Positions 25,100 through 36,423 of a stretch of 64,000 nucleotides of DNA are shown in pieces; positions within the stretch are counted from its first letter, which is position 1; each line of letters opens with the position of its first letter. The notes beneath the pieces are model-generated. The model was given only the letters and a program-made list of their open reading frames with translations, was not told the origin of the DNA and did not search any database. This DNA is from Anthostomella pinea (lineage: Eukaryota; Ascomycota; Sordariomycetes; Xylariales; Xylariaceae), in the NCBI GenBank assembly GCA_963556695.1, contig CAUWAG010000008.1, forward strand, positions 434,001-498,000, given 5' to 3'. Position numbers and translations under genes: made by a program.

Positions 25100-26763
25100 C
25101 TCGGCGAGGCGTCGTCAACCTTAATGCTGCTTTACTTTGGTTAATAGGCTTTGTATGATATATATAGGGGGCAAATTGTAGAAAGTACTGAGACGTACGA
25201 GAATTAGTAAGCATGACGAGTGAAATGATGGTCGGCCATGGTATGTAGGCAATTGAAAGGAGCAAGGGAGGGTTTTGGCAAGGGGAGCATAGGTAGATGC
25301 GCTTGGGTGTGACTCTGATGTCTGTCTAGCTCGTTAGTCACCTATCGTCGAGGCCTCCAGAGAGCCCGGCTCACAGATCCTCTCCGAAGCTTGGTGGAAC
25401 GGTATGTGGCGGGAAGGATCGTACGTACCTTTGTTGTTCAGGTCTTCGTTCGATGACATAAACTCGAGTTTACGGGGCGAACCTGGGGAAAAACCGACAC
25501 AACCGTGTTTGCGTCGAACGATGAGTCGTCTGCGGCTGTCTGGATCAGGTCCAAACCGATTTTCAGTGAGAGTCTTGTTCTTGCTCTACCGTGAGGTGCC
25601 GCTTGGGAAGGGAGGGGAGATGAGAATCCACTGCGTCGAATTGAAGATTGACTGTGGTCGTCCCTGGTCGTGGCAGAGTAGCTAGGGTGGAAGGATTCTC
25701 CAACACAATGCTCCTTTCCTGCGGCGACCTTCTCTAGGCAATCGGCCTTGGCCACGGACCCTCCGAGGCTGACCAAAGTACACAAACACGTGTGGCCTGC
25801 CTTCGTCGTTGTAGCGTGTTATGCGAATCCACAGAGCAGGGGTCCGTTATCCTCCCTCGACGATGAACTGGTACTCCATTGCGGAAACGGATGAAACCCA
25901 GGATGTGTTGACCTCCCGTAACTCCTCAGCCCGGAAGGCAGTCTTTGAAGGTCATCCTTCGCTGTGCACAGCTTAGTAGCGGCATGGTCTAATTGACTAG
26001 GAAAGGGGGAGCAAAAGTAAAGGTCCCATGGTCGAGCTTGATAGGGGGGTACGTTCGAAAGACGTGACGTCGCCGTTCTCTCAGGAGTCTCGCTGTTTTA
26101 CAGTGTACATAGTTCCCGCTGGTCGTCGATGGAGAAGAAGACATTGAAAGATTGAGAAATTGAGAAATTGACTATGGCGATACGAGCCCGAACTCGTAGT
26201 TTTATATAATGTCATTAGACTACTAGAGTGTGAATGAAAGGTGATGATAGCAGTACAGAAACGACTTACAACCACAAGCTGCCGGATCTTCGGTCTTATA
26301 CACAACCCGCCCTGGGTGGGTGGCAGGCTCAACTTCATGGTTTGATCGATTCGCCAGAGATTGGCATCCGTCTCGCAAATACGAGATGGCTTGTTAGTAG
26401 ACAACAGAGTGGCTGCAGCAAGCAAATATAGTCATGTCGCGTCCAAAGAACTTGCCCGCTGTTCGACAAACCTGTAGCAAACTCTGGACTCATACACCCC
26501 GATGAAGGACTGAAGCAATCCTAGATTACCAAACACTGCTCACGAAGTGGCTCCCCTACCCCAAACTGCATAGGAGGGAGTGACAAGGCAAGCCAATGGA
26601 CCAAACAGAATGAATTGCTGGCTGGTTGCCATGCCTGACGGCCATATTGAATATCGACCCGCATAGCCTTGCGTATATGACAGACCGCTTTATGCAATGA
26701 TACCCCTTAATATACAGGCAGCCGAAAACATAGACTGTTCGCTCTGAAGAGCCGGAGGAGTGC
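25100..26763. other. Intergenic region
   Basis: About 1.7 kb between the hypothetical gene start and the cardiolipin synthase stop. Short frames occur on both strands without domains. I see no tRNA or clear repeat apart from short A/T tracts near 26150. Confidence 0.5.
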
Positions 26764-28412
26764 CTATGTGTCCTTAGACTTCTCTTTGTTTTCAGACAGG
26801 ATTTTGACCGCGTCCTTGGTGTAGACATAGCTCAAACCACTCCAAACCGTAGTAGTCGCGACGAGGTATCTGTCCCAGGTATTAGCTTTGCCACTGATAG
26901 TCGTAATTATGAAATGGAACAAAACAACAAATACTGCAGCAAGCTCCAAACACAAGGGAGGCGGAATTTACTTACTGGAAACCCGTCATGGCAACACCAA
27001 CGTCTGCGGTGATAACTGGCGCTACCATCGTCGCGCCCATCAATCCCAGTTGCAAGAACGTGTTGTACTTGCTGATTGTCGTGGGCCTCACCTCCGCGGA
27101 TGGCAATGAGAAGTCCCAGTATCGCGTGAACGTCTTCGGAGGCGGGAGTGAGATCCAGCGGTAGTAGATGGCGGCGATGCCAAGGCCAACGTCGCGCCCA
27201 AGAATGATGACCGCCAGCCACACTAAATAGCAACATCCGTCAGGTTGGTAAGCAAACTCCAGAGATGTACGGAAACCGTTGGAGCCCTGAGCCTGTATTT
27301 TTAAGAAGGCGTGGCGATAACCGAGAAAGTTATGGCACAGCGGGAGGAAACTCAAATGGCAGCTAAAAAAAAAGAGTAACTTACCGGGAAGTGCCCCCTG
27401 GGTAGCCAAGCAAACCGTCAAAACCGTCATCAGAATCTTGTCAGCCATGGGGTCAACAACGCTGCCAACAACGGTCTGTAGCTTCCAGCGACGCGCGATC
27501 CAGCCGTCGAGCAAGTCCGAGACGCCAGCGTACACGAACATGCCCAGCGCCCACGTGTGCGCGTCGCGAAGGATCGCATAGCCGATGAAGGGCGCCAGGG
27601 CGAGCCGCGAGAACGTCAGCAGGTTCGGCACCGTGTAGATGTTCTCGTGGGCCGTCGCCGAGGCCAGCGAGGGCAGTTTCGGTAACACCTTGCGGATCCC
27701 CTTGAGCTCGAGCTCAGGTTGTTGGGGTGCAGTTGATGGTGCTGATGATGAAGATGGCGTTCTGGTGGCATTTTGTCAGCCCAATTCATAGACTACAACA
27801 GTGATAGCGTGACCACGCCCAGAAAAAGGGGAGCCGACGTCGACGAAAGCTAGAGCTCATGTCATTCCCCTGTGACGTCCAGGGTCAGACCCTTCCTGAA
27901 TGAGATGAAAGAACTTACTTATCCTGATCTGGCTTCTTCTCCCGGCAGTATCGAGCAGTAACCGAAAAGGCCCTCCTTGAGCCGCATGCCATCCAAGCCC
28001 CAGCCCCATGCGCGCACATCGAAGCCGTGCCGGTCTTCGCACCCATAAGCTCGCCAACGCGCGCCCCCACGATCCCCGGCCTCGGCGCATTCACAGCAGC
28101 CGCACTCTGCCACCGCAAGGGAGCAGCACACGCCGTATGCGTCGACCTCCAGCCTGACAGCCCTCTCCTTCCGGCTCCCGCTCCAACCCTCCCCGGACCC
28201 GCCGTGCCAACAGAAGACGACAGCGACGACGTCGAAAAGGAGGCACGAGACCCAGCCGAAACCGCGGCGTCGGACGAGCTCAGGCTCGGACTCAAGCTCA
28301 GACCCAATCTCGGACCCAGGTGGTGCAGCGCCGCAGAGTTGCGGGAAGCGGAAGCCAAAGCAGCACGGGCGCCGCCACCGCGCAGTATAGCGGTGGTAGC
28401 CCTTGAGGTCAT
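26764..28412 (-). CDS. CRD1: Cardiolipin synthase (mitochondrial)
   Basis: Four-exon CDP-alcohol phosphatidyltransferase that condenses CDP-diacylglycerol with phosphatidylglycerol to make cardiolipin in the inner mitochondrial membrane. Exons: 27919-28412, 27385-27761, 26976-27222, 26764-26869. The introns are 157, 162 and 106 bases, all with GTAAGT donors. The total is 407 residues with frame closing exactly. The family motif D-x2-D-G-x2-A-R-x8-G-x3-D-x3-D is at about residues 247-271, preceded by N-L-L-T-F-S-R-L and followed by hydrophobic membrane segments. The C-terminal T-G-F-Q-Y-L-V-A-T-T-T-V-W-S-G-L-S-Y spans the last junction, which supports the splice. The first 200 residues are a long Ala/Ser/Arg-rich targeting region with R-A-F-S-V-T-A-R-Y. 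A plus-strand frame opposite exon 1 (28027-28476) is a shadow. Confidence 0.93.
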
Positions 28413-29466
28413 GGTTGTGGTGGTGGTGGTATTTGTAGTGGTAGTACCGGGCGTTTCCTATCATTCCCAAATCTGATTCCCGCCTTGCTGTCTGCGAACC
28501 ACCTAGCAGAAGGCCCAGATACCGTGCACCATGTACCAAAGCACCATACACCACTCGCTGCTGAAGGAGGCTCTGTCGAGTCCAATTCGAATGATGGCCT
28601 GGCCCTGATTGACCAGCTGAGCCGGTCAGGGCTGCGCTGAGACGATCTACCAACAAGGCGGGTGAGCCTTCAAACCTGGTTCCTCGTCGGGGAGAATACC
28701 GACCCGGCCGAGGAGGCAGGTCTGGGTCAATGCGATGCTGGGCGAGCCCTCGCGAAGACAGCACCGGGAGGAGACAAGGTTGAGCGAGTGTCAGTACAAG
28801 TAATAATAGGTGAACACCCAGCCAGCAACAACCGCAGCGCGTGCGAGTTCCGGATCCAGTGTACCTCCTTTTGCGGTTCGTAACGCAGGTGAGGGTGTGA
28901 GGCAGTCGGAGCTAAGCCAGGAGAAAACAGACGTGCAGGGCATGGTGGTGGTGACCGATCACAGTTGCTAGAAGCTCTCTGCGCACCGTGCTCGCTAAGA
29001 TGGACCAATCATGGACATCGGAACTGACAGCGAGCAGCGCTAGCGCCGCGCTCGCCCACTCGGGCAGCAGCTATAGTGCAGTGTCACAGTGCGCTTCATC
29101 ATCAACTCTTCACTATAGCGACAGCTTCTTTCTATGTAGCACTGTCCCCGACGACGAGCCGAGAGAGACAGAGAGAGACAGGGAGAGACGACAGGGTGCA
29201 TCCCAGTTACCGCGCGCTTATTGATCACCCCACGTCGCTCGCTGACGGGGGCGGTCATCATCACGATCCTACTGTTTATTATGTTCATTCATCGTGGTAG
29301 GGAACAAAAGTCAATATTTGGTATGGGTATTTCCTATTCTATTGACAGAGAGAATACGAACCCAAGAACCCCAAGACCCCCAAGAGCATCAAGAGCATCA
29401 AGAGCATCAAAAGCATCCAAAGCATCAAAGCATCAAAAGCATCAAAAACATGCATCATTGCGCCTC
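28413..29466. other. Intergenic region
   Basis: One kilobase holding the cardiolipin synthase promoter and the downstream flank of the WOPR gene. It contains a GAGAGACAGG run near 29160-29190 and the AAGAGCATC repeat at 29382-29456. No gene is seen. Confidence 0.55.
29382..29456. repeat. AAGAGCATC-type tandem repeat
   Basis: Three perfect 9-base copies of AAGAGCATC (29382-29408) grade into five or six imperfect AAAGCATC variants. It lies about 10 bases beyond the stop codon of the WOPR gene, so it falls in that gene's 3' UTR or just past it. Confidence 0.8.
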
Positions 29467-31059
29467 CTAGTAAGTGCTGCTGTAATAAGGCGCACTTATT
29501 GAGGCATGGGTGTATCCTACGTGGCTCTGATGACTAGCCGCGGTCGGTGCGTCCGCCGGCCCAACATGAACATGTCCTGGGCCAGGAAACTCTTCATCGC
29601 TCTCCTCAGCCGCCGCTTTCAGTGCATGAGTTTGCGAATCATGTGCCCAATCTTCAGCATCAAACCGTCCGTTGCTGTGACCGGCCGCCGCGTTCGATGC
29701 GTAGGCTTGCGAGCCAAGTGTCGAGCCTCCACCATTGAATCCTCCGTTGCTCTGACCAGCCGCCGCGTTCATGTCGTACTCGTCGTACTCGTCCTTGCGC
29801 TGGCTGGAGCTGTGCGATTGGAAGCCATTTGTGGTCGGACCCGACGTGGCCGCCAGAGCTGCCGCGTTGAACGCGGCGCCAGAACCGTACGACGACGGGC
29901 CGGGCAAGCCATGACTTGACAAGCCAGTACTTGACAAGCCAGTACCCCCTTGGACACCATTAGAGTTGGACAACCTGAGGGCTAATGTGCTTGTTCCGGG
30001 AGCAAACGAGTGTCGTCGATTGACACCAAAATCCGATACGCCCTGGTCTCTATGATAATCCGGCGATAGCTGGTAATAAGACGACGTTCCATGCAGCATG
30101 GCGTTGGTGCCGTTGGAGTGGGAAAAAGAATGGTTGCTCGCAGGGGAGGTCATGTTGGACGGCAGGGACGGCAGGGACGGCAATCGCACCGAGGACACGG
30201 CGCCCCATGTGTTATCCATGGCCGTGGTGTTTCCCCAGCTAGACACGGTCTGCGGGAACGTTGCCGAAACGACTGACATTGATCGGGGCGCAGGCATCGG
30301 ATACTCGGGAGGAGGTGGGAGTGAGTTCGCGTAGTCTCGAAACTGGATGGTGCTGACACCGTCCCAAGGGGGAAACTCTTGAACAGGGGATCGAAACGAG
30401 CTGCAAGCTATGAGGTCGTGTCGAGGGTACATGTTTTGAAGCGTCGGGCTTTCAGATGGACGCGTCAAGTGACCATCGACAACGTCTGCCATGGTGTAGT
30501 AGGAGACCAAGTGGTGCTGCACTTGCTTATACGTGACAGAGATGGTCTTCTTCACCAGGCCCATGCTCTTGAATGCGTACGAATCGACAAGGGAGCCTAC
30601 AAGATCTCTGATTGTATCATCGCTGAGGGGGTGGCCGTACGAGTCGGTGTACTGCGTCTGGGTCGAAAAAGCGCCGACGATCTCGCCAACGGAGCTGGAT
30701 CTTGAGTGGTTAGTAGCCTTCGCGACGCCGCCTTCGGCCGTGGCCTTCTTGTTGGCACGTTTCTTTTCTCCAGGCTCGAAGGGCTTGTCCAGTTCTCGAT
30801 AGATGAGGAAGTTGCCCAGGATGCGACTGGGGCTCCATGTGACGCCGTCGGTCCACCGCTTTATGCCGGAGGAGTGCTCTTCGTAGATGAAGACGTGGCC
30901 GCTCCTGATGAGGTCGTTCCGTTCTCTGTCGTGTGGTCTTCGGGGCACATGTTGTAGGTGGCCAACGAGGCAGGCCTCGAAGAGGATCAAGGCATCCAAA
31001 GTCGTGTGAATGTAGCCGGTAAACGTCGGCTGAAGGGGTTGGGCCATGCGTTCGGCCAT
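29467..31059 (-). CDS. SGE1: WOPR-family transcriptional regulator (Sge1/Wor1/Ryp1 type)
   Basis: Single-exon gene of 530 residues. The N-terminal half is a full WOPR (Gti1/Pac2) DNA-binding region in two blocks. The first (about residues 10-95) holds T-F-T-G-Y, P-R-R-P-H-D-R-E-R, S-G-I-K-R-W-T-D-G-V-T-W-S-P-S-R and L-I-Y-R-E-L. The second (about 160-225) holds L-V-K-K-T-I-S-V-T and H-H-L-V-S-Y-Y. The P-R-R-P-H-D-R-E-R and G-V-T-W-S-P-S-R forms are those of the Sge1/Wor1/Ryp1 branch. The C-terminal half is Ser/Gly/Asn-rich and disordered. In Fusarium Sge1 is needed for effector expression, Wor1 controls white-opaque switching and Ryp1 the yeast phase of Histoplasma; a morphogenesis or host-interaction role here is inference. 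The upstream region is very long and empty. Sge1 as symbol rests on similarity only. Confidence 0.93.
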   Translation of the reverse strand: MAERMAQPLQPTFTGYIHTTLDALILFEACLVGHLQHVPRRPHDRERNDLIRSGHVFIYEEHSSGIKRWTDGVTWSPSRILGNFLIYRELDKPFEPGEKKRANKKATAEGGVAKATNHSRSSSVGEIVGAFSTQTQYTDSYGHPLSDDTIRDLVGSLVDSYAFKSMGLVKKTISVTYKQVQHHLVSYYTMADVVDGHLTRPSESPTLQNMYPRHDLIACSSFRSPVQEFPPWDGVSTIQFRDYANSLPPPPEYPMPAPRSMSVVSATFPQTVSSWGNTTAMDNTWGAVSSVRLPSLPSLPSNMTSPASNHSFSHSNGTNAMLHGTSSYYQLSPDYHRDQGVSDFGVNRRHSFAPGTSTLALRLSNSNGVQGGTGLSSTGLSSHGLPGPSSYGSGAAFNAAALAATSGPTTNGFQSHSSSQRKDEYDEYDMNAAAGQSNGGFNGGGSTLGSQAYASNAAAGHSNGRFDAEDWAHDSQTHALKAAAEESDEEFPGPGHVHVGPADAPTAASHQSHVGYTHASISAPYYSSTY

Positions 31060-31697
31060 GATAGCTCTGTGAGGAGCCGGCGGCCCTGGTCTGGCGTCGT
31101 CGAGCTCAGGAGCTCAGGACGCGATGGCTTCCAGACCAAAGCAAGACAGCAGGCGAAGGTGTCGATAGCCTTCCTCAGAAGGACGACAAGACAGAGATGG
31201 GTGGGTAGTGGCCGATGAAGTATATCTTTTGGTGGAAAGCTTGAAGAATAAAGAAAGTGCAGCGGTCAAAGTCAAGTTTGCCGGTGCCCAGCAGCCTTTT
31301 ATTGGGGAACAATGACAGTTTAAGCCCAGGCGGGATCAGTGCTCAGGGTCTGGGAGGAGACGCAGACCGGCGGACGTGGGTACAGGCAGGTCGAGTGCTT
31401 CGTATGGACCGTCTCTGGTAGTGTGGCTGATTTTGACTTTCCTACTACAAGTATGGCTAGAAGAGGTGAAGGGGGTTAGAGTTCGAAAAAGCACTCGTAG
31501 AGAGCGGTATCTTCGGTGGCTGATACGCCGCGACTGTATTCTGGGTACCTCACCGTGGGGGGCAGTGTTTTGAAAAGGGCAGCTGTGGTTGCTGTCCTCT
31601 GCCTTCCGCCGCGTGGTGACAGGAGAGTGCAGTGCCTGGTAATCACGGCACTCGCTGGAGGAGAAGCCTGGCTGAAACGAGGAGGAGCGAGGCGATT

Positions 31698-31734
31698 GCT
31701 CTGTGCTCTGTGCTCTGTGCTCTGTGCTCTGTGC
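31698..31734. repeat. GCTCTGT heptamer array
   Basis: Five perfect tandem copies of GCTCTGT (31698-31732) plus a partial sixth. A seven-base unit is compatible with slippage. It lies about 640 bases upstream of the WOPR start codon. Confidence 0.85.
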
Positions 31735-32201
31735 TAAGTGCTAACTGTTGGTTGTTGGGGGAGCTGCGATGTGAGATTCGCGAAAGTGTAGATGTAAGCT
31801 CGAGGTGCGAGGGTGTCCGCCTGGATTTGAGTTACTACTTGATGTAGGTATGTGGACAGAACCCATGGAGATGGACAAAATGCAAGCAAGACAAGACAGG
31901 TAGCTAAAGCCCCGGTAAAGTACCTCCACGGGCAGGTACACTTGGGCGTAGATGACGGGAATGTGGAGGAGGCGGAGGTGGAGCTTGGCTTGTGATGTGG
32001 AGAGGGAGGTGACGATGGAATAGGACTATTATCATTCGAGATGTATGGAGACTGAGACTGAGACGGGGAGATGGGCCGAGCAGTTACTAGTAATTCATCG
32101 TCCACGGGTGGTTGCGATGGTGCTTGCGATGCGAGCGAGGAAGGAAGCTACCGCCCTCGTACATTAGCCCATTAGTCCCCCAAGACCACCTCTACAGTAC
32201 T

Positions 32202-32219
32202 ACCTACCTTAAGGTAGGT
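32202..32219. repeat. Perfect 18-base palindrome ACCTACCTTAAGGTAGGT
   Basis: ACCTACCTTAAGGTAGGT is its own reverse complement. Related TACCTA/TAGGTA motifs occur at 2556-2570, 17443-17452, 49808-49840 and 53556-53580, always between genes. They may be dispersed short elements or binding sites. Confidence 0.75.
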
Positions 32220-33660
32220 GAACAGGTGAACATGAGCCAGTTCCAGCCGCTAGCAGGAGCCACTATCCTGGGGGTTATCGACCTCGGTAGCTCTACCTCC
32301 CCCAGTTCAATCATTGATGTTCCCATCGAAGTACCTCCTACAAGGTTGTTATGATGTTGCAGTACGCAAGATAATGCACTCCCATATCCTACATATCTGC
32401 GCACATTCTGACTGTTACTTTCATGTCTGTACCTATGCCGAAGCTCAACGACCACTGGGGTTGACTGGCTTGGACACCTGGAGGCACAGGTGATAGATCT
32501 AGGTAGACGGAAACCGCAGACTAACAGCAGAGGTATTCCTCTTTTGGGCAAGCTACCCTCTCGGTACCTCGGAACAAGCATCAGCACTAAATGCCACGAA
32601 ACCAGCACCGGCAAGCCCCCGTCCTCGTTTCAAAGCTTATGTCTTGCTTATGTCGGTGACCTCGAACGCGAACCAGTGGCCGGCAGGCGTTACCTGCCAG
32701 CCCACACCCCACCTACTCATCTACAATAATAACAGTGCCCGCCGATCGAACTTGCAGATCGGCAGCTGGGATAGCTACTTATGTGTCTATGTATTGCCCC
32801 AGACATGACCAGACGTCTCAGGGGTTCGCCGGCCGGGAAAGGGGGTTTGGTCAGACAGGTATCCTGGCCGCCCTCTCGGTATCAATGAGAGCACCTGCTG
32901 CCATGTCCTTCACGGAAATTATTACTGCTCGAAACCGGCACTGTTTGTAGATAGAGGCGCAATTCCTTGACGCGCTGCGTCCTTGTGAATTATTTCGGTT
33001 GTTACTGAGCAGGTTTCTGCCTGGTCTTGGCGTCGACGTTGTTGTCAACTGTTTACAGCGACTCACAACTGCAATGGTGCCGCAGCGGCGCTCGTGACAG
33101 AGGAATATCGCTATAGGAGCCTGAACCGACATGCAAGGCAACCGGCACTTGCCTAGGCCACATGGACTGACAATGACGCCGGTGTTGTTGATTCCGTACT
33201 CGCGATATAGGACGACAGACAGACAGTGGCCAAGTTGCATCTGATGGCATGACCCCGATGAGGAGTGGCCCCCCACGGACTCCATTGGAAATACTCAACA
33301 AATATTGGAAAATACGCGCTCAAGGGCGCAGCGCGGATGACTCAACAGCCTGCAGAACACCAACTTGTACATTTGTGGGTATCAACTGATTCTGGACATG
33401 TGTACCAAAAGCCATTGAGTTCTCTTCATGTGTAGATGGGTTCTAAGCCATCCTGGCTGTGCGGTACAGCAGAGACCCCTTATGCGGCCGTCCCAAGGGG
33501 CTACCTCAGCCTTGCACGAGATCACTCTCGCCAGTGTTGCCCAATCCGAAGGCCCTCGTAGACGAAGGGAAATTTACGTAATACGCAGCACTCGCGGCCC
33601 CTGTATTTTCGGTGAGAGATCTGATACCGTTTGTCCGTCACCGGAGACTTCTTCGTGACC

Positions 33661-34383
33661 ATGCCACGTCGCGAATATCTGCAATTGCTGGGTTCATCAC
33701 CTCAACCTCTTCTAATAGCACACGGTACTTGATCGACATGGCGCTTGACCAGCTCCAGATCAAAAGTACGTATTGTGGGCAGGTCATACCAGTAAAGTCT
33801 GGAGTTCACCTGGCCGATACAGGAGCGAACATCGCGACAGTTCTATTGCAGGATCTTCGTTTCTTGCCTACTACTCCACGCGAGACAAAATTGCGGCTCT
33901 GCTTAGATGAGAAGCGGATCTATTCTCAGCCTCAGGGGGTTAAGTTTGTAGGGCTCATCCGTCAGTCGGTAGACAGTGAAAGTTTACAAGAATTGAGTTC
34001 GTGACAGTCCCCAGCTGGTATATCGGAAATATCGAAACCGTTACAGTTGCGAACCTTCAGGTTACCCCTGGGCCTAGAGGCGTGCCTAGCAGCCGATGAA
34101 CGATCAAATTCAAAATGTTTTGGCTGGTTTCGAGGTTCACGCCGTCTGGCTGACTGCACTGCAGTTGCGATACTCAGTGGGAGACCAAGGCCTAGGAGGC
34201 GTAGATGATGTTTCATGTTGGTCGATCACGATTGGAAATCCCATCGTCATTCGAACAGGAGGTCTTGGTCGGCATCACAGCTCGCATGTGCCAGCTTGTG
34301 AATCTGACGACAGTAGATCGGTAACCCGAAAGCAGATTCCGGTCGAAGGATCTTGCGCGGGGGACCCTGCCAGTCGATGACTG
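33661..34383 (+). pseudogene. Possible fragmentary gene, unresolved
   Basis: Coding-like stretches occur in changing plus-strand frames. One starts at ATG 33661 (M-P-R-R-E-Y-L-Q-L-L-G). A second starts at 33739 (M-A-L-D-Q-L-Q-I-K), followed by a good GTACGT..ACAG intron candidate (33767-33821) that leads into A-N-I-A-T-V-L-L-Q-D-L-R. Another stretch at about 34000-34100 reads F-V-T-V-P-S-W-Y-I-G-N. Without splicing, one frame contains L-A-D-T-G-A-N, which resembles the active site of a retroelement aspartic protease, but the flanks do not support that. I cannot join these into one protein. It may be a decayed gene or chance. Confidence 0.2.
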
Positions 34384-36423
34384 CGGAGTAAACCTTAACG
34401 AACCGTAAGGCAGTTTCTCACGAGCCCTTCCGCGGCGACTTCACAACTTGCTCCGGGCAAATACCGTCATTGGGGGAGACCAGGCCATCGCAATAAGCCA
34501 TCCCTTCCCTCCTCTCCACTAGGAGATATCGATTGTAGACTGGGGCCGACAACGGGCATTGTGAATGTTTCGAGCAGATTAACGGGAGGATGTCGAATTG
34601 GAGATAGGGCCGAATTGGCCATGTTGAGTATGGTCGCTTAGTAGTGCGATATGACCAGGACAGCTGCTATCAATAGTCTCGCTGTTCCTGCGTGGGGTGT
34701 CACTATGTCGCACCACCCAGTGTAGGAGTTCGGCCGTGGAGAGAAAAAGCACATGCCAGAACAACACGGGCGGTGGTTCCGTTCCGTCGCACGAGCTGCC
34801 TGCGGTTCCGCGGTGACGTAGGTGCCCTCATCACTGAAGTAGGGTGTAGGGGAGCGCTCAGATGTAGAATATCGGCACTTGGGGAGCTTCAAAAGTCCCC
34901 TCCTCTACTAGACGAGACTAGCAACTCGTCCAGCATCTATAGCGCGCACTACGGTCGTCATACCGAGCGAGCTATTGCCAGCCGACGACGGCCATAAACT
35001 AGGAAGCTCGGCTCGAGCTGTCAAGGCTCCTAATAGATGGATGGTATGCTAGCGTCCTTGAACAGGCGGACCCAGTCTGGCGTGTAGACGTGAGCACAAG
35101 ATTGAAGAGGCAAGCTTGAGGTTGTTATCGTTCTTACGTACCCGGTATGGCGCATAGACGTGGTGACCACTGACCACCAGAGGCGTGCGCGAGAGTGTCA
35201 CGACTCACCGCTACGCGAAGAGACATCGAACTGCGGGAGACGCGTGAGCAGAATCGCAACACTCGGCGGCGAGAGCTCGGCAGTCCCACCGCAGCAGCAG
35301 CGTTGTAGCTGGTGACGAGAGGCGAATTGCTTTGATGCCGACAGCCAAGGTGCCATGGCTGCATGTGCCATGTCCTGGTTGTCAGGCAACGCGTGGTGCC
35401 TGGGCCCTGGTGGCTTCGCGTGCATCCTTCCCTCTTCCCTTACCTCACAGCCCTTGCTGTATCATAGTATGCGGCCGTGACATATCGCCTAGCCTGCTCG
35501 ACGGCTTCTTGGCATAGGCACGCGTCGGCTTTGAGCCCATTAGTTAGCCCCGAGAACCGCCGACCCAGCGACCCAACGACCCAACGACCCAACGACCCAA
35601 CGACGACGACGATGGCGCTAATCACATGATGTGTAGCTCATGCGGAGTCACCGGAATGTACCGACCGCCAGCAGCCATGCAGGTCATTTCACAAACCTTA
35701 TTTGCTCGCGTAGTAGGGATCCCCGGCGCGACATGCATGTGGTGTCTTGCTTCCGTCTTGCTTCCGTCTTGCATGTGAGTGAGTGACGAGAGCAGTACTC
35801 GACCATCGTACCACATGTGCATCGGGCAATCTCGATATGCTCGACAGGCATCTATTCACCCTCGCCACGCACATGTTTCTCTGCCAGATGTCCAGTTCCG
35901 GTCCTAGTTCCAGTTATTCGGTCAATCGAGAGGTGCCCCCCCCACGCACTAGGAAGATCTCACGATGTACTCCGTAAACGACGTGGATTGAGGGGTAACA
36001 ACTGCGCATCGCACGGCCCGAGGCTGCATCCGATAGTAGAGCCTTAGGGACCGGCACAAGTCATTAGTGTCCTCAGCGACCGCTGTACATGATTAAAAAT
36101 CTACACCGATGTCTTGGAAGCAGCGATCCGGGCCATTGTCGTAGTATCGTCCTGGTAAACGCTCTCTCAGATCGATCATTACGACGCGACAAGCATACTT
36201 GAAGTCGTGATTGAAGATCCACCTTCGTAAGAAGATCATCGGGATTGGTGCCTACCTATGTATGCAGTCAATTCTGTCCATTGATCGTGCGGGACTATTC
36301 TGGGTTGCAGGACCGTGTATAGTAGTACCGCCGAGTTAGGGGAACCCTTGCCCCAAATTGCCAATGTTATAAGATCGACTGGTCCCAATGGCGACTAGGC
36401 CTGTCTTTCATCTTGACAAGACT
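34384..36423. other. Intergenic region
   Basis: Two kilobases with no supportable gene. It contains the CGACCCAA array (35561-35612), an 11-base direct repeat (TTGCTTCCGTC) near 35750 and a C8 run at 35937-35944. Confidence 0.5.
35561..35612. repeat. CGACCCAA octamer array
   Basis: One imperfect (CGACCCAG) and four perfect copies of CGACCCAA are followed by a CGA triplet run ending near 35612. Non-coding. Confidence 0.85.

Larger units (their letters stand above)
31060..33660. other. Upstream region of the WOPR gene, no gene seen
   Basis: The first part of a 5.4-kb interval between the WOPR start codon and the TDP1 stop. The minus-strand frame 31734-32105 is Ser/Pro-rich with one hydrophobic stretch but has no family features. 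It contains the heptamer array at 31698-31734 and the perfect palindrome at 32202-32219. The 5' part near 31060-31260 probably holds the WOPR leader. Confidence 0.5.

Noticed and set aside
28027..28476. 149-residue plus-strand frame opposite cardiolipin synthase exon 1
   Set aside because: Ala/Pro/Glu-rich shadow of the sense exon with no recognisable feature.
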